Positions 15,173-15,817 of a DNA stretch of 15,817 bases are shown in pieces; the first letter of the stretch is position 1, and each line of letters begins with the position of its first letter. The notes beneath the pieces were generated by a model. That model did no database searches, had not been told where the DNA came from, and saw only the letters and a program-made list of their open reading frames with translations. Origin of the DNA: CALAED01 sp937891035. GTDB lineage: Bacteria; Actinomycetota; Actinomycetes; Streptosporangiales; Streptosporangiaceae. The stretch is taken from contig DASQSZ010000272.1 in assembly GCA_035642125.1 (NCBI GenBank), positions 1 to 15,817 of the forward strand. The letters run 5' to 3'. The position numbers and the translations under genes were made by a program.

Positions 15173-15742
15173 GTGGACGCTGAACGCTACCCGCCTTCGC
15201 GGCCGTCGACGGGCCACGACGCATCGCGAATGCGGGTCGCGCAGCGGCCACAGCGCCGGCTCACGGTCCTGTCCGGGCCGTCCGGCGCCGGAAAAGCCGC
15301 GGTCGTCGCCGAGATCCGGCGAGCGCACCCCCAGGTGTGGCTGTCGGTCTCGGTGACAACCCGTACGCCTCGGCCGGGCGAAGTCGACGGCGTTCAGTAC
15401 TCCTTCGTCGACGACGCCGAATTCGACCGGCTGACGGCCGCCGGCGAACTCCTCGAATGGGCCGAGTTCGCCGGCAACCGCTACGGCACCCCCCGAGGCC
15501 CCATAGTCGACCGCCTCGCCGCGGACGTGCCCGCCCTACTGGAGATCGACCCGCAAGGGGCGCGGCAAGTGCGGGCGGCGCTGCCCGACGCTGTGCTGGT
15601 GTTCCTCACGGCGCCATCCTCCGGCGATCCGGTGGCCGAAAAGGGCTTCGACGTCACCCTCGTCAACACGTCCGTCCAGGACGTGTGTCGTGAGCTGCTA
15701 GCCTTGATGGCGGTTCCGGGGGGCTTCGTCCCGCCATCGTGA
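15173..15742 (+). CDS. gmk: Guanylate kinase homologue lacking the LID segment and P-loop Ser/Thr
   Basis: Gmk normally phosphorylates GMP to GDP with ATP. The GMP-binding half is intact here: SVSVTTRTPRPGEVDGVQYSFV (58-79, with Arg64 and Arg67), EWAEFAGNRYGTPR (95-108), LEIDPQGARQVR (123-134). The ATP side is not. The P-loop GPSGAGK (35-41) is followed by Ala42-Ala43 where the family has Ser-Thr, and VFLTAPSS (143-150) passes almost directly to AEKGFDVTLVNTS (155-167), so the RRLxxRGTE...IxxRL LID segment of about 30 residues is missing in frame. The C-terminal VNTSVQDVCRELLALM is present. The start is either GTG 15173 or ATG 15230 (170 residues, closer to usual N-termini); neither has a good Shine-Dalgarno. 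The gene sits in its conserved place before rpoZ. It is probably not a normal kinase. Confidence 0.85.
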   Translation: MDAERYPPSRPSTGHDASRMRVAQRPQRRLTVLSGPSGAGKAAVVAEIRRAHPQVWLSVSVTTRTPRPGEVDGVQYSFVDDAEFDRLTAAGELLEWAEFAGNRYGTPRGPIVDRLAADVPALLEIDPQGARQVRAALPDAVLVFLTAPSSGDPVAEKGFDVTLVNTSVQDVCRELLALMAVPGGFVPPS

Positions 15743-15782
15743 ACCGACACCGACGATCACCTACTACGGGAAGGCATCCGGC

Positions 15783-15817
15783 GTGGCAGCCAATGCCGAA
15801 GGCATCACCAACCCGCC
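15783..15817 (+). CDS. rpoZ: RNA polymerase omega subunit RpoZ, first codons (cut by window edge)
   Basis: GTG at 15783 begins VAANAEGITNP, then the window ends. The EGITNP element matches the conserved N-terminus of actinobacterial omega (EGI-x-NPP), and rpoZ is the expected gene after gmk. GGGAAGG (15768-15774) lies eight bases before the start. Omega helps assemble RNA polymerase. Only 11 full codons are visible, so nothing else can be judged. Confidence 0.8.
   Translation, partial: MAANAEGITNP

Overview
The window is high-GC DNA from an actinomycete. It carries the developmental regulator bldD, an actinobacterial integration host factor (mihF) and the conserved order bldD | pyrR-pyrB-pyrC-carA-carB-pyrK-pyrD-pyrF | mihF-gmk-rpoZ. 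The sequence style and the two-subunit (class 1B) dihydroorotate dehydrogenase inside the operon suggest a Streptosporangiales-like lineage. That assignment is inference.

Layout. Positions 1-2580 hold accessory genes: the start of an unrecognised minus-strand gene cut by the window edge, a YbaK/EbsC-type aminoacyl-tRNA deacylase (minus), a lipoprotein L,D-transpeptidase (plus) and a SAV_6107-type HEPN protein (plus) with a LexA-like box in its upstream region. Positions 2581-3035 are a convergent intergenic region rich in hairpins. bldD (minus) and the pyr operon (plus) diverge from a 360-bp control region. That region holds a good bldD promoter with a dyad over its -10, a GGTGA-N6-TCACC dyad, an extended -10 promoter for pyrR, and a PyrR-binding RNA hairpin that covers the pyrR ribosome binding site.

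The operon (about 3891-14479) encodes all six steps from bicarbonate and glutamine to UMP plus the regulator PyrR. Three junctions are directly coupled: pyrB-pyrC with a 1-nt gap, and pyrC-carA and pyrD-pyrF with 4-nt overlaps. The other four junctions are wider, and each is bridged by a mini-ORF of 11-62 codons. Each mini-ORF starts on the stop codon of the gene before it and ends on or just past the start codon of the gene after it. Two of these bridges contain repeats. After pyrF come a candidate terminator, an unusually AT-rich mihF leader with a 10-codon ORF, mihF, gmk and the first codons of rpoZ.

Most enzymes here have intact active-site motifs (PyrB, PyrC, CarA, CarB, PyrF, PyrR). Three do not. 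PyrD lacks the usual FMN/orotate lysine and an orotate-binding asparagine. Its electron-transfer subunit has altered NAD-binding glycine motifs. The guanylate kinase has GKAA in place of GKS/T in its P-loop and lacks the roughly 30-residue LID/arginine segment, while its GMP-binding half is intact. The Gmk-like protein and the mini-ORF relay are the observations most worth following up.
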